A stretch of 64,000 nucleotides of DNA from Pontiellaceae bacterium B1224 (GCA_029432815.1 JAROBA010000019.1:44449-108448), one strand, 5' to 3'. Positions 1 through 9,800 are shown, counted from the first letter of the stretch. Numbers and translations are program-made. Notes: generated from the letters alone by a model not told the origin.

Positions 1-1
1 C

Positions 2-139
2 GCCGAATCCCTCTGGCGGGAAAGCGGCGGCTTTGCCGGTCATGCGGCGGATGAATTTGAAGATGTTGAATACACCTTCTATGCCCTGCTGACGATCGGC
101 AGCCTCATTAAATCGATGGCGAAGGATTATGGAAATTGA
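2..139 (+). CDS. Prenyltransferase/cyclase-fold protein, C-terminal fragment
   Basis: Only the last 45 codons lie in the window; the 5' part is cut off by the window edge. The frame reads a Gly-Gly-Phe turn followed by an Asp-Val-Glu-Tyr-Thr-Phe-Tyr-Ala-Leu segment. This is the pattern of the last alpha-alpha repeat of protein prenyltransferase beta-subunit-like and squalene-cyclase-like proteins. Its stop overlaps the start of the next gene by 11 bases, so the two are translationally coupled and probably act together. The assignment is by pattern only, and the fragment is too short to say whether the protein is an enzyme. Confidence 0.6.
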   Translation, partial: AESLWRESGGFAGHAADEFEDVEYTFYALLTIGSLIKSMAKDYGN

Positions 140-1763
140 TCAAGCCATTCAAAACGCGCGCAGATGTTTGTTGGCCGAGCTGCTGCCGGAAGGGCGGTGG
201 GAGGGCGAGCTGTCGTCCTCGGCGCTGGCTACGGCCGTGGCGTCTTTTGCGCTGAAGCTTGCAGGCAAAACCGAGCTGGCCGAACGCGGTTTCCAATGGT
301 TGGAAAAAGATCGTAACGATGATGGCGGTTGGGGCGACAGCCCGGAGAGCCCGAGTAATTTCACGGCGACTCTATTGTGCCGATGTGCGCTGGATCTGGA
401 AACCGGCGATCCCGAAAAGCTAAGGGCCGAAATCCTTCACTGTTATGGCGAGGACCAAACGTTCTCTGTGCCGATCCTGACGATGTGCATGCTGGCCGGA
501 AAGCTCGGCGCGGACTGGGATGCGGTTCCACAACTGCCGTTTGAGCTGGCGGTTTTTCCCCATAAGTTTTACCGGTTCCTGAATCTGCCGGTGGTCAGCT
601 ATGCCTTGCCGGCTTTGATTGCCATTGGTTTGGTACGGCATAAAAACAAGCCGATAAAGTCGGCGTTCTATCGAAACGGGCTGAAGAACAACGTGCTGAC
701 TATTCTGGAAAATATACAGCCGGAGAGCGGCGGTTTTCTGGAGGCGGCTCCGTTGAGCGGTTTTGTGGCGATGAGTCTGATCGGCGCGGGATATAAGGAT
801 CATTCGGTCACACAGCACTGCCTGCGGTTTCTGGAGGAATCGGTGCGGGCAGACGGCAGCTGGCCGATTGATGTGAACCTTTCTTCCTGGGTCACATCGC
901 TTTCTATCCGGGCGTTGGAAGGGGAGCTTTCCAATGATTGGAAAGAGCAACTTCGGGCGCATCTGTTGAAGACGCAGTGGAAAGAGGAGCACCCGTTTAC
1001 GCATGCGGAGCCCGGCGGCTGGGGTTGGACGAATCATGCGGGCGGTGTGCCGGACGCGGACGATACGGCGGCCGCACTGATTGCTTTGCATCAGCTTGGG
1101 CAGACAGGAAAGTCTGCCGCACATGTGGAGCAGACTTTCCAGTCTGCTCAGAAGGGAGTTTGGTGGCTGATGGAGCTGCAGAATCGGGATGGGGGAATAC
1201 CTACTTTTTGCAAGGGGTGGGGAAAGCTTCCGTTTGATCGCAGCTGTCCGGATCTGACCGCACATGCCATTCGCGCCTGGATTCGGTGGCGGGATCAATT
1301 GGATGAGAATTTTCAGGCCGCGATTTTCGATGCAATTCAGATTGGTGTGGCATACCTGGAGAAGCAGCAGCGGCAAGACGGTTCGTGGCTGCCGCTGTGG
1401 TTCGGGAGTCAGGCGAATCCGAAAGGCGAGAATCCGGTCTATGGAACCGTGCGGGTGCTGGAAGCCCTGACCGAACTCGATGAAAAGGAATTTCCAAAGG
1501 TTGGAAACATGAAGGCCGGCGGTTTCCAATGGTTGGAAAAACAGTCGCTCGATTCGCTCTGTATTGAAGAGCTGGCCTTGGTTGCGGGAATGACTGGGCG
1601 GGGTTTGGAGCTGCTGCTGGAAAAGACGCAGAATGGAACGGGCTTTCCGGCATCGCCAATCGGGCTTTATTTTGCGAGCCTGTGGTATTCTGAAAAACTG
1701 TATCCCATCATTTTTACCGTTGAGGCGCTGAAGCGCTGTAAGGAGCGTCATGAATTACATTAA
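129..1763 (+). CDS. Class II terpene-cyclase-like (squalene-hopene cyclase fold) protein
   Basis: A 544-residue alpha-alpha barrel repeat protein. Several QW-type repeats are visible, with Asp-Gly-Gly-Trp-Gly near residue 67 and Gln-Asp-Gly-Ser-Trp near 417. Asp308-Ala-Asp-Asp-Thr matches the DxDDT acid motif that protonates the substrate in squalene-hopene and class II diterpene cyclases. It is shorter than a typical squalene-hopene cyclase (about 630 residues), so the substrate is unknown and may be a smaller isoprenoid. No signal peptide is seen. The gene overlaps both neighbours. It contains four copies of the TTCCAA-N3-TTGGAA palindrome, two of which encode the same Phe-Gln-Trp-Leu-Glu-Lys peptide. 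Alternative: a non-enzymatic prenyltransferase/squalene-oxidase repeat protein. Confidence 0.75.
   Translation: MEIDQAIQNARRCLLAELLPEGRWEGELSSSALATAVASFALKLAGKTELAERGFQWLEKDRNDDGGWGDSPESPSNFTATLLCRCALDLETGDPEKLRAEILHCYGEDQTFSVPILTMCMLAGKLGADWDAVPQLPFELAVFPHKFYRFLNLPVVSYALPALIAIGLVRHKNKPIKSAFYRNGLKNNVLTILENIQPESGGFLEAAPLSGFVAMSLIGAGYKDHSVTQHCLRFLEESVRADGSWPIDVNLSSWVTSLSIRALEGELSNDWKEQLRAHLLKTQWKEEHPFTHAEPGGWGWTNHAGGVPDADDTAAALIALHQLGQTGKSAAHVEQTFQSAQKGVWWLMELQNRDGGIPTFCKGWGKLPFDRSCPDLTAHAIRAWIRWRDQLDENFQAAIFDAIQIGVAYLEKQQRQDGSWLPLWFGSQANPKGENPVYGTVRVLEALTELDEKEFPKVGNMKAGGFQWLEKQSLDSLCIEELALVAGMTGRGLELLLEKTQNGTGFPASPIGLYFASLWYSEKLYPIIFTVEALKRCKERHELH
291..305. repeat. TTCCAA-N3-TTGGAA palindrome, in cyclase-like gene
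   Basis: Perfect copy with spacer TGG. Read in frame it gives Phe-Gln-Trp-Leu-Glu-Lys. Confidence 0.9.
929..943. repeat. TTCCAA-N3-TTGGAA palindrome, in cyclase-like gene
   Basis: Perfect copy with spacer TGA, in a different reading frame from the first copy (Ser-Asn-Asp-Trp-Lys). Confidence 0.9.
1492..1506. repeat. TTCCAA-N3-TTGGAA palindrome, in cyclase-like gene
   Basis: Perfect copy with spacer AGG, in the third reading frame (Phe-Pro-Lys-Val-Gly-Asn). Only 17 bases from the next copy. Confidence 0.9.
1524..1538. repeat. TTCCAA-N3-TTGGAA palindrome, in cyclase-like gene
   Basis: Perfect copy with spacer TGG, identical to the first copy including the encoded peptide. Confidence 0.9.
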
Positions 1764-2160
1764 GGGAATCTGTCACTTTGGCCTTTCGGTGTCCGATCTG
1801 GATGAGTCGATTCGTTTTTATATGGAGGTGCTCGGACTGGAAATGAGCGAACGGCGGGAGACCGATGCCTTCTTTCCGATCGGGACGGATGATGTGCTGG
1901 CGCTCATTCAGTTTCCGTGGGATGCGGAGCGGTTCGATGCGGAAGTGCGACCGAAAAATTTCGGTAAGGCCTTTACGCATTTCGGGCTGACGGCGGATTC
2001 AGCTGAAGCGGTATTTGCCTTTCAGGAACATCTGAAGAAACAGGGTGTGAAAATTGTGAAGGAAGCGTATGAACGGTGGGACGGGGCGAGTCTGTATTTT
2101 CTCGATCCGAATGGGTATACGCTGGAGTACATCTATTTTAATGCAGGGGGCAAAAAATGA
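1750..2160 (+). CDS. VOC-family (glyoxalase/dioxygenase fold) protein
   Basis: A 136-residue protein with one complete vicinal-oxygen-chelate unit: two beta-alpha-beta-beta-beta modules. Candidate metal ligands are visible: His in the first strand (Cys-His-Phe-Gly-Leu), His in the start of the second module (Thr-His-Phe-Gly-Leu) and Glu in the last strand (Tyr-Thr-Leu-Glu-Tyr). This placement is usual for glyoxalase I-like or dioxygenase-like enzymes. The gene overlaps the end of the cyclase-like gene and the start of the next one, so it belongs to the same operon. The substrate cannot be predicted. It could act on a product of the neighbouring isoprenoid-type proteins. Confidence 0.8.
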   Translation: MNYIKGICHFGLSVSDLDESIRFYMEVLGLEMSERRETDAFFPIGTDDVLALIQFPWDAERFDAEVRPKNFGKAFTHFGLTADSAEAVFAFQEHLKKQGVKIVKEAYERWDGASLYFLDPNGYTLEYIYFNAGGKK

Positions 2161-3470
2161 AAGGATTGACGGTGTTAGTGGCGGGGCTGGTTTCGGCGGC
2201 TTGTGCGGAAGACTGGCCGCAGTATGCGGGGAGGAATCGCGATAATATTTCGAAGGAGATCGGATTGGCCGATTCATGGCCTACGAGCGGCCCAAAGGTG
2301 CTGTGGGAAACCGCCGTGCATGATGGTTATTCAGGGCCGTCTATTGTAGATGGTAAAGCCTATCTGCAGGACCGGGAAAACGACACCAGTCTGCTTCGTT
2401 GTCTGGACATGAAAAGCGGTAAAGACCTCTGGACCGTGAGGGTTGAAGACCCCGGCAAGATGAGTAGAAAATATGACGGCACCCGCGGCACGCCGACGAT
2501 TGCTGACGATGCGGCCTATTTTGTGACCGGCTACGGCACCTTTGTCTGTGTGGACCTCAAATCACAAAAGGTGAAGTGGCAACACAGTCTGCTGGCGGAT
2601 TATAATAACGAGCTGCATACGTTCGGGATTGCCCAGTCGCCTTTTCTCTATGGTAATATGGTGCTGGTTGCGCCGAACACACCGGTGGTCGGTGTGGCGG
2701 CTTATGACGCAAAAAGCGGCGAACGAATCTGGACTTCTAAAGGACTCGGTTTTCATGCCTATGCGTCCCCGCGGGTGGAAAAGGTCTGCGGTGAGGATAT
2801 GGTGATTGCGCTTGGTTCGTGTGAAAAGCCGCCCCGTTCCAGGCGCCGCAGAAATGAGGACGAAGAAGCTGCCCCGAAAAAGGAGCTGGAGCCTAGCCAT
2901 GTGGCGGGACTCTCCCCCCTGGATGGTTCGATTCTCTGGGACTACACGGGCTGGAGTTGTGAGGGCGCCATTCCCCATCCGGTTGCGCTATCGGATAACC
3001 GCTTCTTTATTACGGGCGGATATGATGCCGGCTCGGCGATGATTCAAATTATGAAAACTGCCGACGGGTTTGAAGTGAAGGAACTTTATAAAACGGACGA
3101 GGTCGGTTCGCAGCTGCATCAGCCGATTGCGGTCGGCGATCATCTGTTTATCGGCAGTAATTCCAACAGTCGGAAAGACGGACTTGCTTCTTTTTCGATG
3201 GATGGGAAATTGGTCTGGCGCACGAAGGATATTGATGATGCGCCGAATTTCGAGCGCGGTTCTTTCATTTTAGCCGATGGCAAGCTGATCTATCTGGATG
3301 GAAAAACCGGGAAGCTGCATCTGCTCAAAGCCGATCCGATGAAATATACCGAACTGGCCTCGGCCGATATGGTGGAACCGAACGATATGGCCTGGGCGCC
3401 GCTGGCGCTTTCTGAGGGTCTTCTGCTGGTGCGCGACTGGAATACGATGAAGTGCGTTGAGTTAAAATGA
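2157..3470 (+). CDS. Exported PQQ-binding-like beta-propeller protein
   Basis: A 437-residue protein with a short N-terminal signal peptide (hydrophobic core, then Ser-Ala-Ala-Cys-Ala before Glu-Asp-Trp). The body consists of repeated blade signatures such as Ala-Lys-Ser-Gly-Glu and Lys-Ser-Gly-Lys-Asp-Leu-Trp. These are typical of eight-bladed quinoprotein/BamB-like propellers. A charged Arg/Glu-rich insertion lies near residues 225-245. No catalytic residues of PQQ dehydrogenases stand out, so a structural or binding role in the periplasm is more likely than enzyme activity. The start overlaps the VOC gene stop by an ATGA junction. A second, shorter propeller lies two genes downstream. Confidence 0.75.
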   Translation: MKGLTVLVAGLVSAACAEDWPQYAGRNRDNISKEIGLADSWPTSGPKVLWETAVHDGYSGPSIVDGKAYLQDRENDTSLLRCLDMKSGKDLWTVRVEDPGKMSRKYDGTRGTPTIADDAAYFVTGYGTFVCVDLKSQKVKWQHSLLADYNNELHTFGIAQSPFLYGNMVLVAPNTPVVGVAAYDAKSGERIWTSKGLGFHAYASPRVEKVCGEDMVIALGSCEKPPRSRRRRNEDEEAAPKKELEPSHVAGLSPLDGSILWDYTGWSCEGAIPHPVALSDNRFFITGGYDAGSAMIQIMKTADGFEVKELYKTDEVGSQLHQPIAVGDHLFIGSNSNSRKDGLASFSMDGKLVWRTKDIDDAPNFERGSFILADGKLIYLDGKTGKLHLLKADPMKYTELASADMVEPNDMAWAPLALSEGLLLVRDWNTMKCVELK

Positions 3471-3474
3471 TGCC

Positions 3475-4752
3475 ATGAAGATCGTGCACATAGTTCCGGG
3501 CTCCGGAGGCACGTTCTATTGTCAGAACTGCATGCGCGACAGTGCGCTGGTTCAGGCACTCCGGAAGCAGGACATCGATGTGGTGATGGTGCCGATGTAT
3601 CTGCCGATGTTCACGGACGGCGATCCGGTCGGTGACGACACGCCGGTGTTCTTCGGCGGCATTAATGTGTGGCTTCAGCAACAGGTTCCCTTGTTTCGCA
3701 GAACTCCGCGCTGGCTGGACCGAATGCTCGATTCCAAGTGGATGCTCAAGCGTGCGGCCCGGATGGAGGGCACAACCTCCGCTGCCGATCTCGGGCCGAT
3801 GACGTTGTCGATGATCAACGGGACGGAAGGCAATCAGCGGAAAGAAGTGGAGCGGCTTATTGAATGGCTTGCTGAGCATGAAAAACCGGATGCGGTTCAT
3901 ATCTCCAATGCACTGCTGATTGGGCTGGCGGCGGAGATTAAGGCGAAGCTGGATGTGCCGGTGATTTGTTCGCTGCAGGACGAGGATTGGTGGCTGGATG
4001 AAATCAAGGCGCCTTATGATCAACGCTGCTGGGATGCGATTCAGTTACGGATTAAGGATGTGGATCGGTTTGTGGCGGTCAGCGCCTGGTTTGCCGAAAA
4101 AATGAGCGAGCGGCTGGGCATTGCGCGCGATCGGATTGACGTGGTGCATGTCGGGATTGATCTGGCGGGCTATGAGCAGGCGCCGCTCGCTTTTGATCCA
4201 CCGGTGCTCGGTTATCTTTCGCGAATGAATGAAGCGCTCGGGCTCGATAAACTGGTGGATGCGTTTATTGAACTGAAAAAGTTCCAGGGTTTGGAAAATC
4301 TGCAGCTGCGCGCAACCGGCGGAGCGGTGGGAGCGGATCTGAAATGCGTTTCCAACCTTCGGAAAAAGCTGGCGAATGCCGGCTATGCCGATGATGCGGA
4401 GTTCATAGAAGATTTCTCGCGCGAGCAGCGTCTGGCTTTTTTACAGTCGTTGTCGGTGATGTGTGTTCCGGTGGAGCAGGGGGAAGCATTTGGGACCTAC
4501 ATTATCGAATCGATGGCGGCCGGGGTGCCGGTGGTACAACCGAATGTCGGTGCATTTCCCGAACTGATAGCGGCCACGGGCGGCGGTGTGGTTTATGACG
4601 ACTTAGTGCAGACCTTGAAACAGTTGCTGACGAATCCAGAGCGGTCGCGTGAGCTGGGTCAGCAGGGTCGGGCATCCGTATTGGAATATTTCAGTATTGA
4701 GGCCATGGCGCAGAAAATGATTTTGATCTACTCGGAGACTTTAGCAAAATGA
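3475..4752 (+). CDS. GT4-family glycosyltransferase
   Basis: A 425-residue GT-B-fold protein. The N-terminal Rossmann half opens with Lys-Ile-Val-His-Ile-Val-Pro-Gly-Ser-Gly-Gly, a sugar-acceptor-side loop typical of GT4 enzymes. The C-terminal half carries the E-x7-E nucleotide-sugar motif (Glu-Ala-Phe-Gly-Thr-Tyr-Ile-Ile-Glu, then Ser-Met-Ala-Ala-Gly). It should transfer a sugar from a nucleotide donor; acceptor and sugar are unknown. It lies 4 bases after the first propeller gene and overlaps the second. Its place beside a cyclase-like protein and an ABC exporter suggests glycosylation of an envelope lipid, which is inference. Confidence 0.85.
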   Translation: MKIVHIVPGSGGTFYCQNCMRDSALVQALRKQDIDVVMVPMYLPMFTDGDPVGDDTPVFFGGINVWLQQQVPLFRRTPRWLDRMLDSKWMLKRAARMEGTTSAADLGPMTLSMINGTEGNQRKEVERLIEWLAEHEKPDAVHISNALLIGLAAEIKAKLDVPVICSLQDEDWWLDEIKAPYDQRCWDAIQLRIKDVDRFVAVSAWFAEKMSERLGIARDRIDVVHVGIDLAGYEQAPLAFDPPVLGYLSRMNEALGLDKLVDAFIELKKFQGLENLQLRATGGAVGADLKCVSNLRKKLANAGYADDAEFIEDFSREQRLAFLQSLSVMCVPVEQGEAFGTYIIESMAAGVPVVQPNVGAFPELIAATGGGVVYDDLVQTLKQLLTNPERSRELGQQGRASVLEYFSIEAMAQKMILIYSETLAK

Positions 4753-5888
4753 TTTTGAGTAAAGTGATGCCATTACTGGTGTGTTCGATCGCGGTTTGTT
4801 CGGCGGACTGGCCGACCTATCACGGCGATGCGTCGCTTTCGGGCGTTTCAGATGCAACGCTTCCGGAGCAGCCACAGATGCGCTGGCGGTTGAATGCGGG
4901 CGGGGCTGTTTATGGTACACCGGTGTCGGATGGGGAACGGATCTTCTTTGCTGCGAAGAAGGGACGCGTGATAGCGGCCGACCTGAAAGGTTCCAATTGC
5001 TGGAACCGGGTATTCACCTATCAAAGCGATAGCGGACAGGAACGAACGGAGCGGTTCGATGCACCGTTGGTCTGTTCGCAGGGCGTGGTCGTGGCGGGCA
5101 GCGTGCGGGGCATGGTCTATGCCGTGGATGCCGCAACGGGGAACTATTTGTGGAGCTACGATTCGGAGGGGACTTTGATCGGCTCGCCGAATGTGATTGA
5201 GAAACAGTTGATCCTGCTCGATCAATCAGAGGGTTCGTTGCATGCGCTGGATCTGCTGACGGGCAAACTGCTGTGGAAGACGGATCCGATTGAACGGTGC
5301 GATGGAGTTCCAGGCATTGGAAACGATCATATTGTATTTGGCAGCTGCCTTGCGGCCTTTCATGTTTTTTCCAGAGAGGGGAAGCATCTGCGCAATATTG
5401 AGATTGGGGGCGATGCTCAGATTGCCGGCGGGGTTGCGGTGCTTGGTTCGCACGCATTCGGCGGAGCACGCGATGGCGGGTTGCTCTGTGTGGATTTAAA
5501 TGCCGGTGAAATTATCTGGAGCAGCGATGAGTCGGATGAGGCGACTTTTTCAACACCAGCCGTTACGGAAGATCGGGTGGTATATGCATCGGACAACGGA
5601 TTCATCTATTGTGCGAACCGAACGGATGGAGGGCTGATCTGGAAATATGATGTCGGGGGCGCACCGTATTCGCCCGTTGTTGCAGGCGATAAAGTGACCG
5701 TTGTTGCGGACGGGACTCTTTTCCTGCTGAAGCTGGCAACCGGCACAAAACTCTGGTCGAAAGAGGTGAGTGACGATATTACCGCGCCCGCAGTTATTTG
5801 TGATTTGCTTGTGGTTGGTGCTGATGATGGAACTGTTTCGGGCTGGGGGAGATCTTCAAGCGCTCGTGATAGCAATGTTTATGAATAG
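4749..5888 (+). CDS. Second exported PQQ-like beta-propeller protein
   Basis: A 379-residue protein with a signal peptide (residues about 1-19, ending Cys-Ser-Ala before Asp-Trp). Repeated propeller blades include Asp-Ala-Ala-Thr-Gly-Asn-Tyr-Leu-Trp and Leu-Thr-Gly-Lys-Leu-Leu-Trp. It resembles the upstream propeller in its mature N-terminus (Asp-Trp-Pro followed by a Tyr and a Gly-Asp/Gly-Arg turn), which suggests duplication and divergence. It overlaps the glycosyltransferase gene by 4 bases. The last codons overlap a probable small minus-strand gene. Likely periplasmic; function unknown, perhaps scaffolding for the cluster's enzymes. Confidence 0.75.
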   Translation: MILSKVMPLLVCSIAVCSADWPTYHGDASLSGVSDATLPEQPQMRWRLNAGGAVYGTPVSDGERIFFAAKKGRVIAADLKGSNCWNRVFTYQSDSGQERTERFDAPLVCSQGVVVAGSVRGMVYAVDAATGNYLWSYDSEGTLIGSPNVIEKQLILLDQSEGSLHALDLLTGKLLWKTDPIERCDGVPGIGNDHIVFGSCLAAFHVFSREGKHLRNIEIGGDAQIAGGVAVLGSHAFGGARDGGLLCVDLNAGEIIWSSDESDEATFSTPAVTEDRVVYASDNGFIYCANRTDGGLIWKYDVGGAPYSPVVAGDKVTVVADGTLFLLKLATGTKLWSKEVSDDITAPAVICDLLVVGADDGTVSGWGRSSSARDSNVYE

Positions 5889-6060
5889 ACATAATCGCAT
5901 TCACTTTGTCGATACTCAGATTATTGATCGTACGGTTCATCTGAGCAACCGGAAGGTGCCTGAGGCCGTTGAGCGGACAATCGTCCAGTGCCTGGCCAAG
6001 CGGACATTCCAGTGTGAGACCTTTAATCCAGATCCGTTTGTCTATGGGTGTAAACTGCAT
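5794..6060 (-). CDS. Small Cys-containing conserved-type protein
   Basis: An 88-residue protein on the strand opposite to the clusters around it. The central part reads Cys-Pro-Leu-Gly, then Asp-Asp-Cys-Pro-Leu, then Leu-Arg-x-Leu-Pro. This pattern recalls short proteins found repeatedly in PVC-group genomes, a recollection not checked by search. A good ribosome-binding site (AAAGGA) lies about 9 bases before the ATG. The 3' end runs into the end of the propeller gene on the other strand. The tail is rich in His, Gln and Lys and may be less conserved. No function is known to me. Confidence 0.5.
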   Translation of the reverse strand: MQFTPIDKRIWIKGLTLECPLGQALDDCPLNGLRHLPVAQMNRTINNLSIDKVNAIMSIHKHCYHERLKISPSPKQFHHQHQPQANHK

Positions 6061-6188
6061 CTTGCTGTTCCTTTCTTGTGATACAAGGAATGGTAATTAA
6101 AATCAGGATGAAATCAAGAAAGTAATAATTCTAATCCAGTTTACAAAAATAATTCAGATAAGATATATTAAGATAAGGATGATGTAAC

Positions 6189-6833
6189 ATGCTTATAATT
6201 AATCAGATAGAGAAGCGTTACCAAGGGAATACGGCTGTGCTGACAGGCCTTAATTTTAAGGTGGAACAGGGGGAATGTGTCGCCGTCGTTGGTGAGTCCG
6301 GATGCGGTAAAAGTACGTTGCTCAATATTATCGGAACACTGGATCAGCCAGATGCCGGCCGAGTGTTGATCGACGGAGTTGATCTTGCAGCCTTGAATGA
6401 AAAAGAGCTGGCCGCATTTCGTAATGAACGGATTGGTTTTGTTTTCCAGCTGCATCATTTGCTTCCACAATGCTCTGTTTTGGAAAATGTGCTGGTGCCT
6501 TCTCTTCTCCGTCCTGATTCAGCGGAGACACGAGCGATGCAATTGTTGAATCGTGTGGGCTTGTCGCATCGACTGGATCATCGACCGGGTCAGCTTTCCG
6601 GGGGCGAACGTCAACGGGTTGCGGTGGTGCGGGCTTTGATTAATGAACCCTCGCTCCTGCTGGCCGACGAACCCACCGGAGCCTTGAACGAGCGTGGCGC
6701 CGATGAGCTGATGGAGCTTCTGCTGGATCTGAACCGCGAAGAAAACCTCGCTCTGATTATGGTGACTCATTCGATGCGCCTCGCGGGCCGGCTGGACCGG
6801 GTTGTGGAAATGATAGACGGTAAATTAAAATGA
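6189..6833 (+). CDS. ABC transporter ATP-binding protein, LolD/MacB type
   Basis: A 214-residue ATPase with every ABC motif: Walker A Gly-Glu-Ser-Gly-Cys-Gly-Lys-Ser-Thr, signature Leu-Ser-Gly-Gly-Glu-Arg-Gln, Walker B Leu-Leu-Leu-Ala-Asp-Glu-Pro and a His switch (Val-Thr-His-Ser). The pattern after Walker B (Thr-Gly-Ala-Leu) is that of the LolD/MacB/FtsE group, which powers FtsX-type permeases in lipoprotein or lipid movement. A ribosome-binding site (AAGGATG) precedes the ATG. The stop overlaps the permease start. About 300 bases separate it from the cluster upstream, so it may have its own promoter. Confidence 0.93.
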   Translation: MLIINQIEKRYQGNTAVLTGLNFKVEQGECVAVVGESGCGKSTLLNIIGTLDQPDAGRVLIDGVDLAALNEKELAAFRNERIGFVFQLHHLLPQCSVLENVLVPSLLRPDSAETRAMQLLNRVGLSHRLDHRPGQLSGGERQRVAVVRALINEPSLLLADEPTGALNERGADELMELLLDLNREENLALIMVTHSMRLAGRLDRVVEMIDGKLK

Positions 6834-9800
6834 TGCGTTTAGTCCTTTCAGGATTACGGTTTTATTGGCGAAGCCATGTGGGTGTACTGTTGGGAACGGT
6901 GCTCGCTGCAGCCGTGCTGACGGGCTCGCTCCTTGTGGGCGATTCGGTGGATGGCTCGCTTCGGAAATTTGCGCTGCAGCGTCTGGGCCATATTCAATAT
7001 GCCATGCATCTTCCCGATCGGCTGGTAGATCGCTCGTTGGCAAAAAGAATGGACGCAGACTGTGCTGCGGCCCTGCTGCTGCGCGGGATGGCATTGACGG
7101 ATGAAAAGCAGATTAACCGGGTTCAGGTAATTGATGCGGAGGATTCGTTTTTCAAGGTAGCCGGCGTGGATCTTCAACTGCATCCCTATGAAATTGCGTT
7201 GAACAATAAGCTCGCCCAGGCCTTGGGCATTGGGATCGGCGAGGAGGTTTCGTTGCGGATGGAACGCCCGGGACTTTTGCCGGGAGAAGCTCCGCTGTCC
7301 GCTCAGAACACGGACCGGACCGTGCGCGGTCGTTTTAAAGTCGTGCGTGTGCTGGGCAATGATGAGCTGGGCCGGTTCGGTCTGGCGGCCAATCAGGTGG
7401 TACCGTACAACGCTTTCGTAAACTTCCAATGGTCGGAAGATGGGATGCCCGTTGAGGATAAAGCCAATCTGATTATCAGTTCAGGAGAAGATCCGACCGC
7501 CGTGTTTTCCAAGGTCTGGAACCCTGCCGACTTCGGTTTAACCTTCCGCGAGGAAAGCGGGGTGCTTCAGCTGGAATCGAGCGCCGTCTATCTGGAACCT
7601 GAAGTTGCGCGAGCTGCGCTCAGCATCCCGGGCGCAAAAGGTTCGCTGACGTATCTGGTGAATTCCATTTCATTCGGGGAACGGTCGACGCCCTATTCTT
7701 TTGTACTTGCAGAACAGAGCAATGCGTTGAAAGACGATGAAATTGTCATTAACCGCTGGTTGGCCACAGAACTCGATGCCGTCGTTGGTGATGTGGTTCA
7801 GATGAAATATTCCGAACTGGTGACCGGCTCGTTATTCGTTGAGCGCGAGCGCGACTTCCGGGTTGCGGCCATTATTGAGATGAAAACGCTGGAGCTGGAC
7901 CGTAAGCTGGCTCCGCAGTTTCCAGGGTTGACCGATGTGGATCGTTGTACGGATTGGGATGTCGGCATTCCGATGGAGGAAGATCAGCTGGAGGATGAAG
8001 CGAATGAAGCGTATTGGAACACCTATCGCCAAACGCCGAAAGCAATCGTCTCGCTGAAAGCCGGGCAGCAAATGTGGGCGAATCGATTTGGCAGCCTGAC
8101 TGGTATCCGATGGAAGAATACCGACTCAGTTGAAAATCAGTTTTTGGATTTGTTCGATCCGGCGGTGGCAGGATATCGATTTGTGCCGGTCCGCGAACAG
8201 GCGCTGGAGTCGGTTGAACATGCCATGGATTTTGGTCAGTTGTTTGTGGGCATGAGTTTTTTTCTGATTGTTGCGGCGCTGATGCTGACTGGGCTACTCT
8301 TTGTGTTCGGGGTCCAGAAACGTGCGGAAGAGATGGGGATTCTGCTGGCGTCGGGCTGGCGACCTTCCAGGGTTCGGAACCTGTTTATGCTGGAAGGGGG
8401 AATCGTGGCGTTTGCAGGTTCGCTCATCGGTTCGTTTGCAGGCATTTTTTATACGCATCTTTTGATCCTTGGGCTTTCCAACTATTGGAAAGGAGCGATT
8501 GCAAATTCATCGATCTCATTATTTGTGAATCCGGGGACCGTGTTGGTCGGAGCGGTTTCAGGATTTGTCTGCGCTTCACTTGCAATGTGGATTTCGATTC
8601 GCCGGCAGTCGAAACATCCGGCTCGGGAGCTGCTGATGGCGGACTTCCTGCAACCGCCTGATCCAAGGTTGCGGCGCGCCGGGCGGTTTGTGGCGCCGGT
8701 TCTTTTTGTGGTGACCTGCGGGGTGGTCTGTTGGGCGCTGACGGCTGAAATGCAAAGTGTGACCATGCCGTTTTTCAGTGCGGGCGGTCTGATGCTGATT
8801 GCAGGGATTATGCTTTGCCGCGATTTGTTAAGCCTGCGAGGCAGGCATCGCGTGATGAAATCGCCGGCAGGTTTGGCGCTGCGCACCCTTGCGCGTCGGA
8901 AAGGGCGGAGCTTAACTGTGATCGGTTTGCTGGCCTGCGGCTCGTTTCTGGTTTTTGCGGTTTCTTCGATGAAGGAGGATATTGTTTCGCATGCCGATGA
9001 GAAGTGGTCTGGAACGGGTGGCTTTGTGTGGTTCGGTGAATCAACTCTTCCGCTGAGAGACGGCTTGGACGGAGTGAACCTGCGAGTTCTGGACGGGGAC
9101 GATGCGAGCTGTCTGAATTTGAACCGGGCCCGCCAACCGCAGTTGCTGGGAGTGGATCCGAGTGTCATGTCGGCCCGTCAGGCATTTATTCTGGACGACG
9201 ATGTTTGGGAACTGCTGAAACTGGACCTGCCGGAAGGCATCGTACCGGCTCTGGTTGGTGATGTGGATACCGGGATGTGGGGGCTGGAAGCGAAGGTTGG
9301 GCCGGAAAAGGGCGATGTGCTGGACTATGTTGATGAGTCCGGGCGCGCGTTCAAGGTTAAGCTGGTGGGCTCATTGCCTATGCGGCTTTCTGTTTTTCAG
9401 GGCTCGTTGCTGATTTCGGAAAAACAGTTTATAGAGCGGTTCCCTTCGGAAGCGGGCTACCGCATATTTCTTCTGGATGAAAAGATTGAGGGGCGGCGCT
9501 ATGAGAGGGCCGGGCTGGATTTGGTGCGCAGCGTGGATCGTTTGCTGGAATTCTATGCCGTTGAATCGACTTATCTGGCCATGTTTCTGGTGCTCGGTAT
9601 CTTCGGGCTGATGGTGGGCAGCGCGGGCGTGGGTATTGTGGTGTTGCGGAATGTGCTGGATCGCCGGGGGGAGCTGGCGTTGCTGAAAGCGGTTGGTTAT
9701 CGGAATGCCGACCTCCGCAAGCTCTTGTTTGTGGAGCACGGAATCCTGGTTGCCGCAGGACTGGCGGTCGGAATTATTGCGGCCGCAGTGGCGATGGTTC

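Noticed and set aside
420..1751. A 443-codon minus-strand reading frame opposite the cyclase-like gene
   Set aside because: It mirrors a well-supported plus-strand gene, has low-complexity Arg/Pro/Gln-rich composition and no domain or ribosome-binding site.
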